A stretch of DNA of 64,000 nucleotides from UBA5794 sp963714375 (lineage in GTDB: Bacteria; Actinomycetota; Acidimicrobiia; Spongiisociales; UBA5794). The notes under the pieces are model-generated. The model was not told where the DNA came from. It worked only from the letters and a program-made list of their open reading frames with translations, and made no database searches. How positions within the stretch are numbered: the first letter of the stretch is position 1; every line of letters begins with the position of its first letter. Position numbers and translations under genes: made by a program. This document shows, in pieces, positions 27,423 to 37,322 of the stretch. The stretch lies in assembly GCA_963714375.1 (NCBI GenBank), contig CAVQOG010000006.1, positions 1 through 64,000 on the forward strand, read 5' to 3'.

Positions 27423-28449
27423 CATCACTGACGATCCCGTGGACACACCCGACGTCCCGGACCGTGACGCACATCTCTATGCCGATACGGTGCATGAGCG
27501 TATGGGAACCGACTTAGTTGCCCAACAAGCAGCACGGGAAGAGGACCACGAGCACGAGTTTCGACAGACACCGGGTCTTGCGGTTGGGCTCGGCGAAGTC
27601 CCTCGTCAGGCAAGTCTGTGGGGAGATGCGTGGCGGCAGCTGCGACGTCGACCCGTCTTCATCATTTCCGCCTCACTCATCGTGATCCTTGTGATTATCT
27701 CGCTGTTCCCCGCACTGTTCGCAACACATGACCCGAGAGACTGCAACCTGATCGATTCGCTTCTGAGACCGAGTTCGGAACACTGGTTCGGAACCGACTT
27801 GCAAGGGTGCGACTATTACTCGCGGACGATCTACGGCACCAGGGTGTCGATATCGATCGGCATCATTGTGGTGTTCTTCTCAACCATCATCGCGATGATC
27901 GGCGGCTCAATCTCGGGCTACTACGGTGGATGGACGGATTCCATCATCGGCAGGATCACCGACATCTGGTTCGTCATCCCAACGATTCTTGGTGGCATCG
28001 TCATCTTGAGCCTGGTGCAGTCACGCGGCATCATGAACGTGAGCCTTGTGCTGATCGTTCTGGGATGGGCCACCATGCTCAGGCTGGTCCGATCATCAGT
28101 GCTCGCGGTGAGGGCGAATGACTATGTCGATGCTGCGCGCGCCATGGGTGCGAGCAACACTCGCATGATTGTCCGACACATCCTTCCGAACGCGATGGCT
28201 CCGGTCATCATCGTGGCAGCCATCAATATTGGTGTCGTCATCGCTGCGGAAGCAGCCCTCTCATTCCTCGGTGTGGGACTGCAGCTTCCAGCCATTTCGT
28301 GGGGACTCATGATCAGCACGGCCCAGCAGCGGATCATCACGGCACCGTACCTGTTGGTGTTCCCCGGGCTCTTCCTCAGCGTCACCGTCTTTTCTTTCAT
28401 TCTCATGGGTGACGCACTTCGCGATGCCCTCGATCCGAAGTTGCGGTGA
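27415..28449 (+). CDS. Peptide-type ABC transporter permease (OppC/DppC family)
   Basis: 344 residues from the ATG at 27415. An unusually long, acidic N-terminal cytoplasmic tail of about 70 residues precedes the first helix (PVFIISASLIVILVIISLFPALF). The periplasmic loop has HWFGTDLQGCDYYSRTIYGTRVS, typical of OppC (..GTDxxGRDxxSR..). The EAA loop is DYVDAARAMGASNTRMIVRHILPNA, followed by AAEAALSFLGVGLQ. It overlaps the upstream permease by 8 bases and the ATPase by GTGA. Confidence 0.95.
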   Translation: MSDITDDPVDTPDVPDRDAHLYADTVHERMGTDLVAQQAAREEDHEHEFRQTPGLAVGLGEVPRQASLWGDAWRQLRRRPVFIISASLIVILVIISLFPALFATHDPRDCNLIDSLLRPSSEHWFGTDLQGCDYYSRTIYGTRVSISIGIIVVFFSTIIAMIGGSISGYYGGWTDSIIGRITDIWFVIPTILGGIVILSLVQSRGIMNVSLVLIVLGWATMLRLVRSSVLAVRANDYVDAARAMGASNTRMIVRHILPNAMAPVIIVAAINIGVVIAAEAALSFLGVGLQLPAISWGLMISTAQQRIITAPYLLVFPGLFLSVTVFSFILMGDALRDALDPKLR

Positions 28450-29522
28450 CCATGACGTCAACGAAGCCAAACGTGATTTCCGACGCAGACATGAAGCTCG
28501 GTCGTCACCGTATCGATCCTGAAGCCCCGCTCCTCGAAGTCGAGGATCTTCACGTGGAGTTCCGGATCGAGGACGGCATTGTCAAGGCCGTCAATGGGCT
28601 CTCATACACCCTTGGAAAAGGTGAGACACTCGCCGTTCTCGGGGAATCGGGTAGCGGCAAGAGCGTAAGTCACCAGGCAATCATGGGGATCCTCGATACA
28701 CCCCCTGGACATGTCACAAAGGGAAGCATCAAGTTCCGCGGGGTTGAGATGCTCGCCCCGCACAAGAAGACGGGAACCCTCGCCCATGTCGTCCCGGAAG
28801 TCAGGGGCACCCGCTTGGCGATGGTGTTCCAGGACGCACTGACTGCCCTGAACCCTGTTTTCACGGTAGGTTGGCAGATCGGGGAGATGTTCCGGGTCCA
28901 TGAGGGGCTTTCACGCAAGGCAGCCAAGATACGTGCCATTGAGATGATGGACCGTGTCAAGATCCCGTCAGCCAAGGAGCGGGTCAACTCGTATCCACAC
29001 GAATTCTCGGGAGGCATGCGTCAGCGTGTCATGATCGCCATGGCGCTTTCGCTCGACCCCGAAGTGATCATCGCAGATGAGCCCACGACCGCCCTCGATG
29101 TCACCGTTCAATCCCAGATCATGGACCTCCTCGGCGAACTCCAAAAAGAGACAGGGATGGGCCTTGTTCTCATCACCCACGACCTTGCCGTTGTGGCTGA
29201 AGTCGCTGACCGCGTTGTCGTGATGTATGCGGGCCGACGGATGGAAAAAGGGAACATCGAGGAGATATTCCACGACCCCGCACATCCCTACACCATCGGA
29301 CTGATGAAATCGATCGCACGACCCGATGTCCATCTTGAGCGGCTCGAACCCATCAAGGGTACGCCCCCTGATCTGTTGGATATTCCTCCCGGCTGCCCAT
29401 TCCATCCACGCTGTGAGTACGTGATCGATCGGTGCAGGCAGGAGATTCCGGTGCTTGAAGTCGTGAATGAGGAGCATTCATCTGCGTGCTTCCGCTGGCA
29501 GGAGGTGCAGATCCGTGTCTGA
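28446..29522 (+). CDS. Peptide-type ABC transporter ATPase (OppD/DppD family)
   Basis: 358 residues. Walker A GESGSGKS, Q-loop VFQDALTALNP, signature FSGGMRQRV, Walker B VIIADEPTTALD, H-loop ITHDLAVV, and the C-terminal oligopeptide extension with PPGCPFHPRCEYVIDRC, whose Cys residues belong to the OppD/OppF Fe-S-like motif. GTG 28446 overlaps the permease stop; the ATG at 28452 is an alternative. It energises uptake together with the next gene. Confidence 0.95.
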   Translation: MTMTSTKPNVISDADMKLGRHRIDPEAPLLEVEDLHVEFRIEDGIVKAVNGLSYTLGKGETLAVLGESGSGKSVSHQAIMGILDTPPGHVTKGSIKFRGVEMLAPHKKTGTLAHVVPEVRGTRLAMVFQDALTALNPVFTVGWQIGEMFRVHEGLSRKAAKIRAIEMMDRVKIPSAKERVNSYPHEFSGGMRQRVMIAMALSLDPEVIIADEPTTALDVTVQSQIMDLLGELQKETGMGLVLITHDLAVVAEVADRVVVMYAGRRMEKGNIEEIFHDPAHPYTIGLMKSIARPDVHLERLEPIKGTPPDLLDIPPGCPFHPRCEYVIDRCRQEIPVLEVVNEEHSSACFRWQEVQIRV

Positions 29523-30576
29523 TACCGAATCCGCCACCCATCCGGTGAACAAGCAGGCGGGTGAACCGATCCTCAAGGTTCGTAACCTCAAGAAGTACTT
29601 CAATGTGACGAAGGGCATCGTCTTCAAGAAGACGGTCGGCGTCGTCCAGGCTGTCGATGACGTCTCCTTCGATCTCTATCCGGGTGAGTCGCTTGGGCTC
29701 GTCGGTGAGTCGGGTTGTGGCAAGACAACGACCGCACGCACCATCCTGCGTCTTGAGGAACCAACGTCTGGGGAGGCGTTCTTCGATGGCCAGGACATAT
29801 TTACCATGTCCAAGTCGGAACTTCGAGATCTTCGCGGTGAAATCACCGTCATTTTTCAGGACCCCTACGCGTCGTTGAACCCGAGGATGACGGTCGGTGA
29901 CATCATTGCTGAGCCGTGGAGTATCCACGGTGGGGTTCCGAAGAAGAAGCGAAAGGACCGCACACAGGAGCTCCTCGAAGTTGTCGGTCTCAACCCGAAC
30001 AATGTGAGTAGATATCCACACCAGTTCTCCGGTGGCCAAAGGCAGCGCATCGGAATCGCTCGGGCCCTTGCCGTTGATCCCAAGACGATCATCTGCGACG
30101 AGCCTGTGTCGGCGCTCGATGTTTCGGTTCAAGCCCAGGTCGTCAACCTTCTCAAAGACATTCAGAAGGAATTTGGTGTCTCCTACCTCTTCATTGCCCA
30201 CGATCTTGCCGTCGTGCGTCACATCGTTGATCGGGTTGCAGTCATGTACCTCGGAAAGATCGCCGAGACGGGTGACGAGTTCGATGTCTACGACCGCACA
30301 GCGCACCCATACACACAGGCCCTGTTGTCGGCGGTGCCGGTACCAGACCCGACCGGAAGAGAGGGCAGAGCCAGGATCATGCTTGAGGGTGACGTTCCGA
30401 GCCCAACCAACCCACCTTCGGGATGTCGGTTCCGCACTCGTTGCTGGAAGGCACAAGACAAGTGCGCTGAGGAAGAGCCTGAATTGATCGACCGTGGCCA
30501 TGGTCATCCCGTGGCATGCCATTTCCCAGACTACGAGTTCGCTGCGGAGGGATCCGCGCCGGCGACTGCCGACTGA
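29515..30576 (+). CDS. Peptide-type ABC transporter ATPase (OppF/DppF family)
   Basis: 353 residues from the GTG at 29515, which has AGGAGGTG eight bases upstream and overlaps the previous gene by 8 bases. Walker A GESGCGKTT, Q-loop IFQDPYASLNPRMTV, signature FSGGQRQRI, Walker B IICDEPVSALD, H-loop IAHDLAVV, and C-terminal PPSGCRFRTRCWKAQDKC. OppF-type partner of the preceding ATPase. Its stop directly abuts the stop of the convergent dehydrogenase gene. Confidence 0.95.
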   Translation: MSDTESATHPVNKQAGEPILKVRNLKKYFNVTKGIVFKKTVGVVQAVDDVSFDLYPGESLGLVGESGCGKTTTARTILRLEEPTSGEAFFDGQDIFTMSKSELRDLRGEITVIFQDPYASLNPRMTVGDIIAEPWSIHGGVPKKKRKDRTQELLEVVGLNPNNVSRYPHQFSGGQRQRIGIARALAVDPKTIICDEPVSALDVSVQAQVVNLLKDIQKEFGVSYLFIAHDLAVVRHIVDRVAVMYLGKIAETGDEFDVYDRTAHPYTQALLSAVPVPDPTGREGRARIMLEGDVPSPTNPPSGCRFRTRCWKAQDKCAEEEPELIDRGHGHPVACHFPDYEFAAEGSAPATAD

Positions 30577-31809
30577 TCACGATCCGGCTCTTATCGGTTC
30601 GAATCGGAACACCTCGCCAGAGAGGGTGGCCATTAGCAGCTCTCCGTTGTGATCCAGTCCGAAGGTCGATAGGAGCTTGTGAGTCCCGGTCAAAGGTGTC
30701 CATTCAATAGCTTCTCCGAGGGCACCATCACCGACGGGGACACTATGGATCGACCCGGCACAATAGTCGCCGTACACATACTGGCCGTGGAGCTCGGGAA
30801 TCGTGGACCCGCGGTAGACGACCCCTCCGATGATCGCGCATGTTGACATGTGCTCCAATGCCAACATCGGTGCCGTGAACCCTTCAGTGGTACAGGTTGC
30901 TGCCAGATAGCAGCGGTCGCCTTCGACGACTGGCCACCCAAAGTTGTATCCACCTTTCTCGGTGGATACAAGATTGATCTCCTCTACCTCCGACTGCCCG
31001 ACATCGGCGATCAGAATCTGGCTCCCGTCGACCCAGAATCTCCAAGGGTTCCTGAGCCCGAATGCCCAAGCCTCTTGTGCACCGTCGTCGCCGTCGACAA
31101 ACGGGTTGGTAGGGGGGATTCGGTACGGATCGCCATGGTCGATGTCGATCCGAACGATCGTTCCCTTCAGGGTGAAGGGATTCTGACCATTCCGGTATTT
31201 GTCGCTGTCGCCCCCTCCGTCTCCGAATGAGAGCCACAGGTAGCCCTGAGGTCCGAACTGGACACCTCCACCCTGGTGGTACTTGTGGGGCTGCTCGACC
31301 AGAAGGATCTCCTTCTCTGTTGCAGGATCAAAGGTCTCGCCGTTCCAGTCGAACGAGGCCACAATGACGTCGAGATCGTGGTTCGTGTATACCGCTATTC
31401 CCCGGGGGTCCTGCGGAAACTGCGGGTGCACCGCGAACCCGAGAAAGCCCTGTTCCGAGATCTCCTGACCGACACGGTCCTCTATGTCGAGCACGACCTC
31501 GTCGCCAGCAGAAGTTGCCGTAGTGAGGATCCCGAGACGACCGACGATGAATGTTTCCGCGATGGAAGGCGCCGGGGCCAATGCGGTTGGTTCTTCGATG
31601 CCAGTCGCCACGGGAACGAGGTCGATGTCAACGAGGTCCGGCAGGCTCGGAAGCGTCGTGACGGCTATGGGGGCGGGCGGTGGTGGAGCCGGTCCCTTGT
31701 CCACCAGATCAACCGAGTCGCCGGAGCAGGCCACTGGAAACACTGAAAAGGCAATGACAAACACGAGGAGCGAGCGACGGAAGGGGATCGGGGGGAAACG
31801 GCTCTGCAC
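30577..31809 (-). CDS. PQQ-type glucose/sorbosone dehydrogenase-like lipoprotein
   Basis: 410 residues. Signal peptide with lipobox-like VFPVAC, then a Pro-rich linker (PAPPPPAP). The six-bladed propeller of the GSDH family shows LGFAVHPQFP, HQGGGVQFGPQGYLWLSFGDGG, AWAFGLRNPWRFW, ADVGQSEVEEIN, GGYNFGWPVVEGD and GQYVYGDYCAGSIHSV. Known members oxidise sugars with PQQ at the cell surface, but many relatives are uncharacterised and PQQ synthesis genes are not in the window. Convergent with the ATPase gene with no intergenic base. Confidence 0.88.
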   Translation of the reverse strand: MQSRFPPIPFRRSLLVFVIAFSVFPVACSGDSVDLVDKGPAPPPPAPIAVTTLPSLPDLVDIDLVPVATGIEEPTALAPAPSIAETFIVGRLGILTTATSAGDEVVLDIEDRVGQEISEQGFLGFAVHPQFPQDPRGIAVYTNHDLDVIVASFDWNGETFDPATEKEILLVEQPHKYHQGGGVQFGPQGYLWLSFGDGGGDSDKYRNGQNPFTLKGTIVRIDIDHGDPYRIPPTNPFVDGDDGAQEAWAFGLRNPWRFWVDGSQILIADVGQSEVEEINLVSTEKGGYNFGWPVVEGDRCYLAATCTTEGFTAPMLALEHMSTCAIIGGVVYRGSTIPELHGQYVYGDYCAGSIHSVPVGDGALGEAIEWTPLTGTHKLLSTFGLDHNGELLMATLSGEVFRFEPIRAGS

Positions 31810-31930
31810 GATCCGAGCGTACGGCGAACGGTCTGCCTACGCCGGACAACAGTCTTGTGGGCTTCGAGCTCTGTCTTCGGGGCCGGTGAGCTTCGACCTC
31901 TGTGACCCGTGAGTCCTGTAGCGTGTCGGT

Positions 31931-33442
31931 ATGACACTCACCATCGACACGGCTCGCTACGGTCTGCTCCAGACCGTGGTCGACGAAGAATCCTACGCCC
32001 GCTCTGTCGTTCGCTTCCGCGAGGAACAGATACTGCTTCCCACCTTCGCGCAGCTTGCGGATCCGTCGACGATTCCCGATGAGATCTCGGAAGCACTCCT
32101 CAAAATCGACAAGGACGCTCCTCATCCACTGAACCTGTTCCGCGTGCACTGGTACAACGGGATTGACCGACCGGATCTCGTGACAGTGCCCGAACACATC
32201 GTGCTCCCTCCCGAACTGACAGGGGTTGATGCCAAGATCGTGCTGCTATTTGGCAACCGCTTTCCAATGATCGGTGCCCACAAGGTGCTCGCCGCATACT
32301 CATGTCTTGTGCCGAGGATGGTGAGCGGACAGTTCGATCCCACCGTACATCGTGCGGTCTGGCCATCAACCGGGAACTATGCCCGTGGTGGAGTCGCCAT
32401 CTCACGGCTCATGCAGAGTCGCGGGGTTGCCGTACTGCCCGAGAATATGAGCAAGGAACGCTTCGAATGGCTCGATGCGTGGGTGACAGACCCAGCGGAC
32501 ATCATCCGCACCCCGGGGTCTGAGAGCAACGTGAAGGAGATCTACGATGCCTGCCACCGACTTGCCAAGGACCCATCGAACTTCATCCTGAACCAGTTCA
32601 ACGAGTTTGCTAATCATGTCGGCCACTATGCCGTTACCGGGCGTGCGCTCGGCCATGTGTTCGAGTCAATGCTCGGGAACGATCCAGCATTGGAGTTGGC
32701 GGCGGTCGTATCGGCATCAGGTTCGGCAGGCACCCTCGCAATGGGGGACAGGCTCAAAGACGACCACGGAGCCAAGATCGTGGCTGTGGAAGCACTTGAA
32801 TGTCCAACCATGCTCTACAACGGGTACGGTGAACACAACATCCAGGGGATTGGTGACAAACACATTCCGCTGATTCACAACGTGATGAACACCGACATTG
32901 TTGCAGCCGTGAGCGATGAGGCGACAGACGGATTGAACCTCGTTTTCACCACAGATGTCGGAAAGTCGTACCTGAGGGACAACTTGGGTGTCGATCCGGC
33001 AATCGTCGATCAACTGAAGCACTTCGGATTCTCGTCGATTTGCAACACGATTGCAGCGATCAAGACTGCGAAACAACTTGGTCTCGGATCGAACCAGGTG
33101 GTGATTTCGGTGGCAACCGACGGATCTGAGATGTATGGAAGTGAGAAGGCAGCCTATCTTGCATCGAACTACCCCGATGGTTTCCGTGAGGCTGATGCTG
33201 CAGCGATCGTCTCACGTTTCCTGCTTGGCGCAGGAACCGACCACATTGAGGAGCTCGATTCTGCAGGGAGGGAACGCATCTTCAACCTCGGCTACTTCAC
33301 GTGGGTTGAACAGCAAGGTGTCAGTCTCGACGACTTTGATGCCAGACGCGATCAGGGCTTTTGGAACACGCTGCACGGGATGACTCCTGCGTGGGATGCC
33401 ATGATTGAAGACTTCAATGGCGCAACAGGCGTGAGTGTGTGA
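31931..33442 (+). CDS. Fold-type II PLP-dependent enzyme, cysteine synthase-like
   Basis: 503 residues. The probable PLP-binding Lys is in NRFPMIGAHKVLAAYSCL. STGNYARGGVA corresponds to the substrate/cofactor loop of cysteine synthase relatives, and SASGSAGTLAMGD is the Gly-rich phosphate loop. An N-terminal extension of about 100 residues and a C-terminal extension of about 100 residues make it longer than cysteine synthase (about 310). The substrate is unknown. It overlaps the next gene, another fold-type II enzyme, by 8 bases, so they may act in sequence or as a heteromer. Confidence 0.82.
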   Translation: MTLTIDTARYGLLQTVVDEESYARSVVRFREEQILLPTFAQLADPSTIPDEISEALLKIDKDAPHPLNLFRVHWYNGIDRPDLVTVPEHIVLPPELTGVDAKIVLLFGNRFPMIGAHKVLAAYSCLVPRMVSGQFDPTVHRAVWPSTGNYARGGVAISRLMQSRGVAVLPENMSKERFEWLDAWVTDPADIIRTPGSESNVKEIYDACHRLAKDPSNFILNQFNEFANHVGHYAVTGRALGHVFESMLGNDPALELAAVVSASGSAGTLAMGDRLKDDHGAKIVAVEALECPTMLYNGYGEHNIQGIGDKHIPLIHNVMNTDIVAAVSDEATDGLNLVFTTDVGKSYLRDNLGVDPAIVDQLKHFGFSSICNTIAAIKTAKQLGLGSNQVVISVATDGSEMYGSEKAAYLASNYPDGFREADAAAIVSRFLLGAGTDHIEELDSAGRERIFNLGYFTWVEQQGVSLDDFDARRDQGFWNTLHGMTPAWDAMIEDFNGATGVSV

Positions 33443-34679
33443 TTCGGTGAATGACCCGCAGCCGCACCTGTCGTGGCTCGCTACACCTCAGCACGGTGTC
33501 TGGCCCACCAATCCACTCAAGGAACCGAATCCATTCATCGCATATCGCAAGATGCTCTGGTCGTGGCACAGGGCGATGGATGCCGGTTGGTCCGACGGCG
33601 ACTTCATTCACCTTGTGCGCAATCTTGACGCAGCTATCGGTGCCATCGATGGTCACGGCTTCGTGCGTACTCCAGCGTCGTGGGTGACGGGACTGGGAAC
33701 ACCAGCTCCCGGAGCACCGGTGTTCGTGAAGGATGAGACCCACAATGTGAGCGGATCCCACAAAGCGCGCCATCTCATGGGTCAGCTCCTTCATCTTGCC
33801 GTCGATGCCGTAGCGAACGATCAGAGACTCGCCATAGCAAGCTGTGGAAACGCTGCCCTGGGTGCCGCAACAGTTGCACGGGCTGCTGGCCGTCCTATCG
33901 ACGTTTTCATCCCCACATGGGCGGACAGCGTCGTTGTGGGAGTTCTCTCCGATCTCAATGCCACGATCCACGTGTGTGAACGTCGCCCAGGAGAATCGGG
34001 AGATCCTTGCATGCTTCGGTTTCGAGAGGCGGTCGGTCAGGGTGCATTGGCCTTTGGCGTGCAGTCGACGGAGAACCCGTGGACCCTCGACGGTGGCAGA
34101 ACCATTGGGTGGGAGTTCGCCGATCAGGTCGCTGGGGCCGAACCGGATCTTCTCTTTGTCCAAGTCGGTGGAGGAGCGCTACTGACGTCCACAGCCATTG
34201 GATTGCTCGAAGCCGTCGACCGAGGACCCCTCGCATCTGTGCCGTCGGTATGGGCCGTTCAGGCCGAAGGATGTGCTCCATTCGACCGGGCATGGACGGG
34301 TCTGAAGCGCGGCGGATCGATCGACGAGCGAATCGCAGACGCAGCTGCGAGGTCAGACGCCCTGATGCAGCCGTGGATCGATTCCAAGAGCGTCGCTACG
34401 GGCATTCTCGATGATGTCACCTACGACTGGCTTGGGGTTGCCAGAGCGTTGCTCACAACAGGGGGTGAGTCCATTGTCGCTTCCGAAAGCGAGATCGTCG
34501 AAGCGAACCGACGTGCTCGCGATGCCGGATTCGATGTGGATCACACGGGCTCTGCCGGGTATGCAGGAGTCCTTGCGGCACAACGAACGGGGCGATTGCC
34601 AACCGAAGCATCACTGGCAGTGATCATGACCGGGGTTCGTCGTTCCGCGCTTGGATGGGGAACCAACGAGTTGTCCTAG
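33435..34679 (+). CDS. Fold-type II PLP-dependent enzyme, threonine synthase-like
   Basis: 414 residues. PLP Lys in VKDETHNVSGSHKARHLMG, the loop ASCGNAALGAATVARAAG, and the phosphate-binding VQVGGGALLTS. The overall plan resembles threonine synthase or threonine dehydratase; the exact reaction cannot be told. The start is GTG 33435 (8-base overlap with the upstream gene) or GTG 33447; neither has a strong ribosome site. Its convergent neighbour is the broken ligD. Confidence 0.8.
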   Translation: MCDSVNDPQPHLSWLATPQHGVWPTNPLKEPNPFIAYRKMLWSWHRAMDAGWSDGDFIHLVRNLDAAIGAIDGHGFVRTPASWVTGLGTPAPGAPVFVKDETHNVSGSHKARHLMGQLLHLAVDAVANDQRLAIASCGNAALGAATVARAAGRPIDVFIPTWADSVVVGVLSDLNATIHVCERRPGESGDPCMLRFREAVGQGALAFGVQSTENPWTLDGGRTIGWEFADQVAGAEPDLLFVQVGGGALLTSTAIGLLEAVDRGPLASVPSVWAVQAEGCAPFDRAWTGLKRGGSIDERIADAAARSDALMQPWIDSKSVATGILDDVTYDWLGVARALLTTGGESIVASESEIVEANRRARDAGFDVDHTGSAGYAGVLAAQRTGRLPTEASLAVIMTGVRRSALGWGTNELS

Positions 34680-34686
34680 TGGGCCC

Positions 34687-37299
34687 TTAGCTCCGTGCGG
34701 TCAGGCGAGCCAGCCCCGTCTTGAGACTCGAGTTCCCATCAAGTACGGGGAGAAGCGGATCGTTCTTCATACGTGCCAGGCGTGACGGCATGGTCTTGAT
34801 GGTGAATCTCGTTGGATCGAGCTTCTGTGTCACCTCCGACCAGCGAAGGGGGGCAGACACGGTTGCCCCGGAAACCGGACGGACCGCGTAGGGCGCCGCG
34901 ATGAGTTTTCCCCGACCATTCTGGACGAAGTCGATGTAGACGCGGTCGCCACGGGCGGCGGGGGAGCGAACCGTCGTGGCGATATCAGGAATCCCGGATT
35001 CGATGATTCGAGCGACGAGCTCGCCGAGGAGTTTCTGTCTCGGGTAGTCGTGGCCATGCCCCATCGGAATCATGACGTGGAGTCCTGACTGGCCGCTCGT
35101 TTTGACATTGCATGGGATGTCCATGTCGTCGCACAAATGCTTGATGGCTCGTGCGACGGTCACGACGGCTGCAAAAGGAGCAGTCTTGGGGTCGAGGTCG
35201 AGGATGCACCAGTCCGGAGTCTCGATCGACGTGACCCGCGATGCCCAGATGTGCAGCGGAATGGCACCGAGGTTGATGATGTAGCGGAGGGCGTCTGCGT
35301 CCTCGCACACGAAGTAGTTGTTGCCACGCTCAGGAGTTTGACGCAGTCCAACTCTCGAGGAACCCGAAGGGCTCCCATCGTCGGAAGAGCCAATCCATTC
35401 GGTTCGGATCGTCGACGGAACGAAATCGGGTGCATTCTTCTGGTAGAACGACTTCCCTGTGATCCCGTCTGGGTATCGCACGGTGACGAGCGGTCGATCC
35501 ATGAGGTAGGGGAGCAGGTGGTCGGCCACTGCATCGTAGTAGGCGAGGAGGTCGCCCTTGGTGTAGCCGTCGTCTGGCCAAAACACCTTGTCGAGATTCG
35601 ACGTCCGGATCAGGGGCGTGTTCCCAGGGGGCGGTATGTCGACGCTCTCTTCGCGAGAGGGGTGAGGTCGGCAACGGTTTCGAGCGATGCGTCGAATTTG
35701 GTCTGCACGAACACCGGTTGACGGAGAGCCCCACTCGCTGTGACCTCCTTGTAGCGGACCTCAACGAAGAGCTCGGGAGTCACCCATGTCGACGGCCTCG
35801 TCTTCCGGCAGGCCTGTGACCGGGGGAGCATGACCAGAGATGGCGACGAGGTCTGCGTGAATTCCCTTGATCTGTTTGGTGTCGAATCCAGTGCCGACTC
35901 TGCCTGCGTACACAAGCGCACCGTGTGCAAGACCCGCCACATGCAATGCCCCAAAGTGAGCCCTCGTACCTTCCGGCTTCGTGAATCCAACGACAGCAAA
36001 TGTGCCAGTGTGCTCAACCCGCATCTTGAGCCAGTCACCCGAGCGGCCCGAGCGGTACGGAGAGTCGGAACGCTTTGCCATGATGCCTTCGAGCCCCATG
36101 ACAGCGGCACCCTCAAATGCTCTCAAGGCCACGTTCCGGTACATGGTCTGCGAAGCGGAGCGGCCCGACACTCGGAACGATGTACCCAAGCGCTTCCTTG
36201 CGTGTGACCAGCGGGAGTTGCGTGAGGTCACGGCCCTCGAATCGGATGAGATCGAACGCAAACAGTGTGGCAGGGGACTGCACGGAGGCTGAGCCGACAT
36301 CGAAAGTGGTTGGTGAGATTGCCTCGCTTCTGCAGGGCCCTGAAGGATGGCTTTCCGTCGCTGTCGAGCACAACAACCTCACCGTCGAGAACCAGCGACT
36401 CTGCCGGGAGCGCGGCGACTGCCGATGCGATCTCGGGAAATGTGTCCGTTGCGTCGACGACCACTTCGGTAGTGGAGGAGGACGAGATTGTCACTCTTGT
36501 GGGCGATCATTCGATACCCGTCGTACTTGATCTCGAAAAGCCAGCCAGGGCGTGAGAACGGTTCGTCTGCCGCTTCTGCGAGCATCGGTTCGAAGCGTGG
36601 AGAATCCGGTCTCACGGGTGGAACGCTCCATGTGGTGAGTAGATCTCTCAGCTTGTCGGTCCTCGTTGATCCATGAGCGAGGTCATCGATCGTGAGTCCG
36701 CTGAGCACGGAGGACTCGTCGAATTCTGGTTCGCCATCTCGAGACCACGCATCCGGCTTCTTGATGAGGAGCCAGTCCTTTGGGCCTTTTGTGGTCTTGA
36801 CGAGGGTGAAACGACCGTTGACCTTGTAGCCGTGGAGATCGAAGAGAAGCTTGCCTTGCTCAACACCGTGTTTGGGATCCTCGATGATGTCGAGTGAACC
36901 TCGGTCCCAGACGATCATCGGGCCTGCGCCGTACTCACCGTGCGGGATGACACCTTCGAAGTCGGCGTAGTCGAGCGGGTGATCCTCCGTGTGGGCAGCG
37001 AACCGTTTCACGGACGGGTCAAGAGAGATGCCTTGCGGCACCGCCCACGACAGGAGTACGCCGTCGTGTTCCAGCCGAAGGTCGTAGTGCAACCGCGTTG
37101 CGGCATGCTTCTGGATGACGAATCGAAGCGCTCCGGTCGTGGGGCCGTGCCTCCAAACGGCTCTGGGGTCTTTTCGGGCTCGCGCTTGCTCGATACTCAG
37201 TCGAGTCCGGGGTCGACGACGGTCAGATAACATCGGCTCCACTGCATAGTACGGCCGTTGCGGCGTTCCGTGAACAGAAACACGTGTCCAATCGGTCAT
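34687..37299 (-). pseudogene. ligD: ATP-dependent DNA ligase LigD (phosphoesterase-ligase-polymerase), broken by five frameshifts
   Basis: Domains can be followed along the minus strand across shifting frames. Phosphoesterase domain: FVIQKHAATRLHYDLRLEHD, then HPLDYADFEGVIPHGEYG. ATP-ligase domain: motif I FEIKYDGYRM, then LVLDGEVVVLDSDGKPSFRA, LFAFDLIRFEGRDL, GLEGIMAKRSDSPYRSGRS and WVTPELFVEVRY. Polymerase domain: LDKVFWPDDGYTKGDLLAYY, then WCILDLDP and GLHVMIP. Breaks lie near 36456, 36308, 36126 and 35790 (each one extra base) and near 35626 (one missing base, GGGAAC run). The coding sense between breaks is well preserved, so decay is recent or the sequence has errors. Divergent from intact ku, with only 23 bases between the starts. 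Confidence 0.88.
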
Positions 37300-37322
37300 C
37301 TGAGGTTTAGGGTACTTCTCCT

